A stretch of DNA of 23,176 bases, from contig JBCCGO010000009.1 in assembly GCA_039029235.1 (NCBI GenBank), positions 1 to 23,176 of the forward strand, written 5' to 3'. This stretch comes from JBCBRR01 sp039029235 (GTDB lineage Bacteria; Bacteroidota; Bacteroidia; Cytophagales; Amoebophilaceae). The notes below the pieces were generated by a model. That model did not search any database. It had not been told where the DNA came from and saw only the letters and a program-made list of their open reading frames with translations. Shown one piece after another: positions 23,097 through 23,176 of this stretch. Positions within the stretch are counted from its first letter, which is position 1; each line of letters starts with the position of its first letter. Both the position numbers and the translations under genes were made by a program.

Positions 23097-23176
23097 ATGC
23101 ATCGTAGAGATGAGTTAACAACAGAGCAGTTTGCTAAAATCGCCCATTTATTACCTGGAAGAGAAGGCCATGTGGG
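23097..23176 (+). CDS. IS5-family transposase, N-terminal fragment
   Basis: Only 26 complete codons are present before the window edge: MHRRDELTTEQFAKIAHLLP and then GREGHV. This closely resembles the start of IS5-family (IS427/IS1031-like) DDE transposases, whose first ORF typically begins M.RR..L.DEQW..I.PLLPG. Whether the gene is intact, or split into two overlapping frames as in the IS427 group, cannot be seen. It is partial because the sequence ends, not because of a lesion. Confidence 0.8.
   Translation, partial: MHRRDELTTEQFAKIAHLLPGREGHV

Larger units (their letters stand above)
23036..23176 (+). mobile_element. Left end of an IS5-family insertion sequence (runs off the edge)
   Basis: The transposase start at 23097 is preceded by about 60 bases that look like an IS end: GGTAGTGCTGTCAATTATTT from 23037, then TATCTTTG at 23060-23067, which fits a TAnnTTTG promoter box. 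The exact terminal inverted repeat and target duplication cannot be defined without the right end. The left boundary is an inference from distance to the gene. Confidence 0.5.

Overview
The window reads as a chromosome segment of a member of the Bacteroidota. SmpB, TsaB, TruA (a relic), HslV with a short propeptide, the ~1140-residue IleRS and the fused ABC exporter all resemble that phylum. Start codons lack AGGAGG-type ribosome sites, and several genes are preceded by the Bacteroidota -7 box TAnnTTTG. A broken truA, long gene-poor spacers, a TPR protein with a membrane anchor, an IS5-type transposase and two copies of an unfamiliar envelope-like protein suggest a host-associated, decaying genome of the Amoebophilus/Cardinium kind. 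That placement is inference. The base composition (mid-40s to about 50% GC by eye) is higher than I would expect for those two genera, so this is probably a relative rather than either of them. CTAG, usually a rare tetranucleotide in bacteria, is strikingly common.

Layout. 1-377: no convincing gene. 378-2468 (minus): hslV and mnmE. 2543-3748 (plus): class I aminotransferase. 3781-5535 (minus): ABC exporter, with a truA pseudogene (5592-6079) directly upstream on the same strand. 6080-6657: decayed spacer holding one copy of a 94-base diverged repeat. 6658-7248 (minus): ruvA. 7592-9400 (plus): secreted or anchored TPR protein ending in a strong hairpin. 9475-14839 (minus): a run reading rnpA, envelope protein B, tsaB, envelope protein A, tsaD, smpB, so the two unknown paralogues alternate with housekeeping genes. 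14961-17359 (plus): prs, rplY, pth. 17486-22615 (minus): ileS then metG. 22616-23176: spacer with the second repeat copy, a short ORF apparently cut by an insertion sequence, and the first 80 bases of an IS5-family transposase.

Most genes serve translation: tRNA 5' maturation (rnpA), tRNA modification (mnmE, tsaB, tsaD and the lost truA), charging (ileS, metG), peptidyl-tRNA recycling (pth), ribosome rescue (smpB) and a 5S-binding ribosomal protein (rplY). HslV, RuvA and Prs add proteolysis, recombination and PRPP supply. I found no tRNA, rRNA, tmRNA or CRISPR array.

The least explained parts are the paired envelope-like proteins (11544-12497 and 13441-14391), the 94-base repeat at 6221-6314 and 22763-22856, the missing conventional start of rnpA, and the GXHH active-site variant of IleRS.
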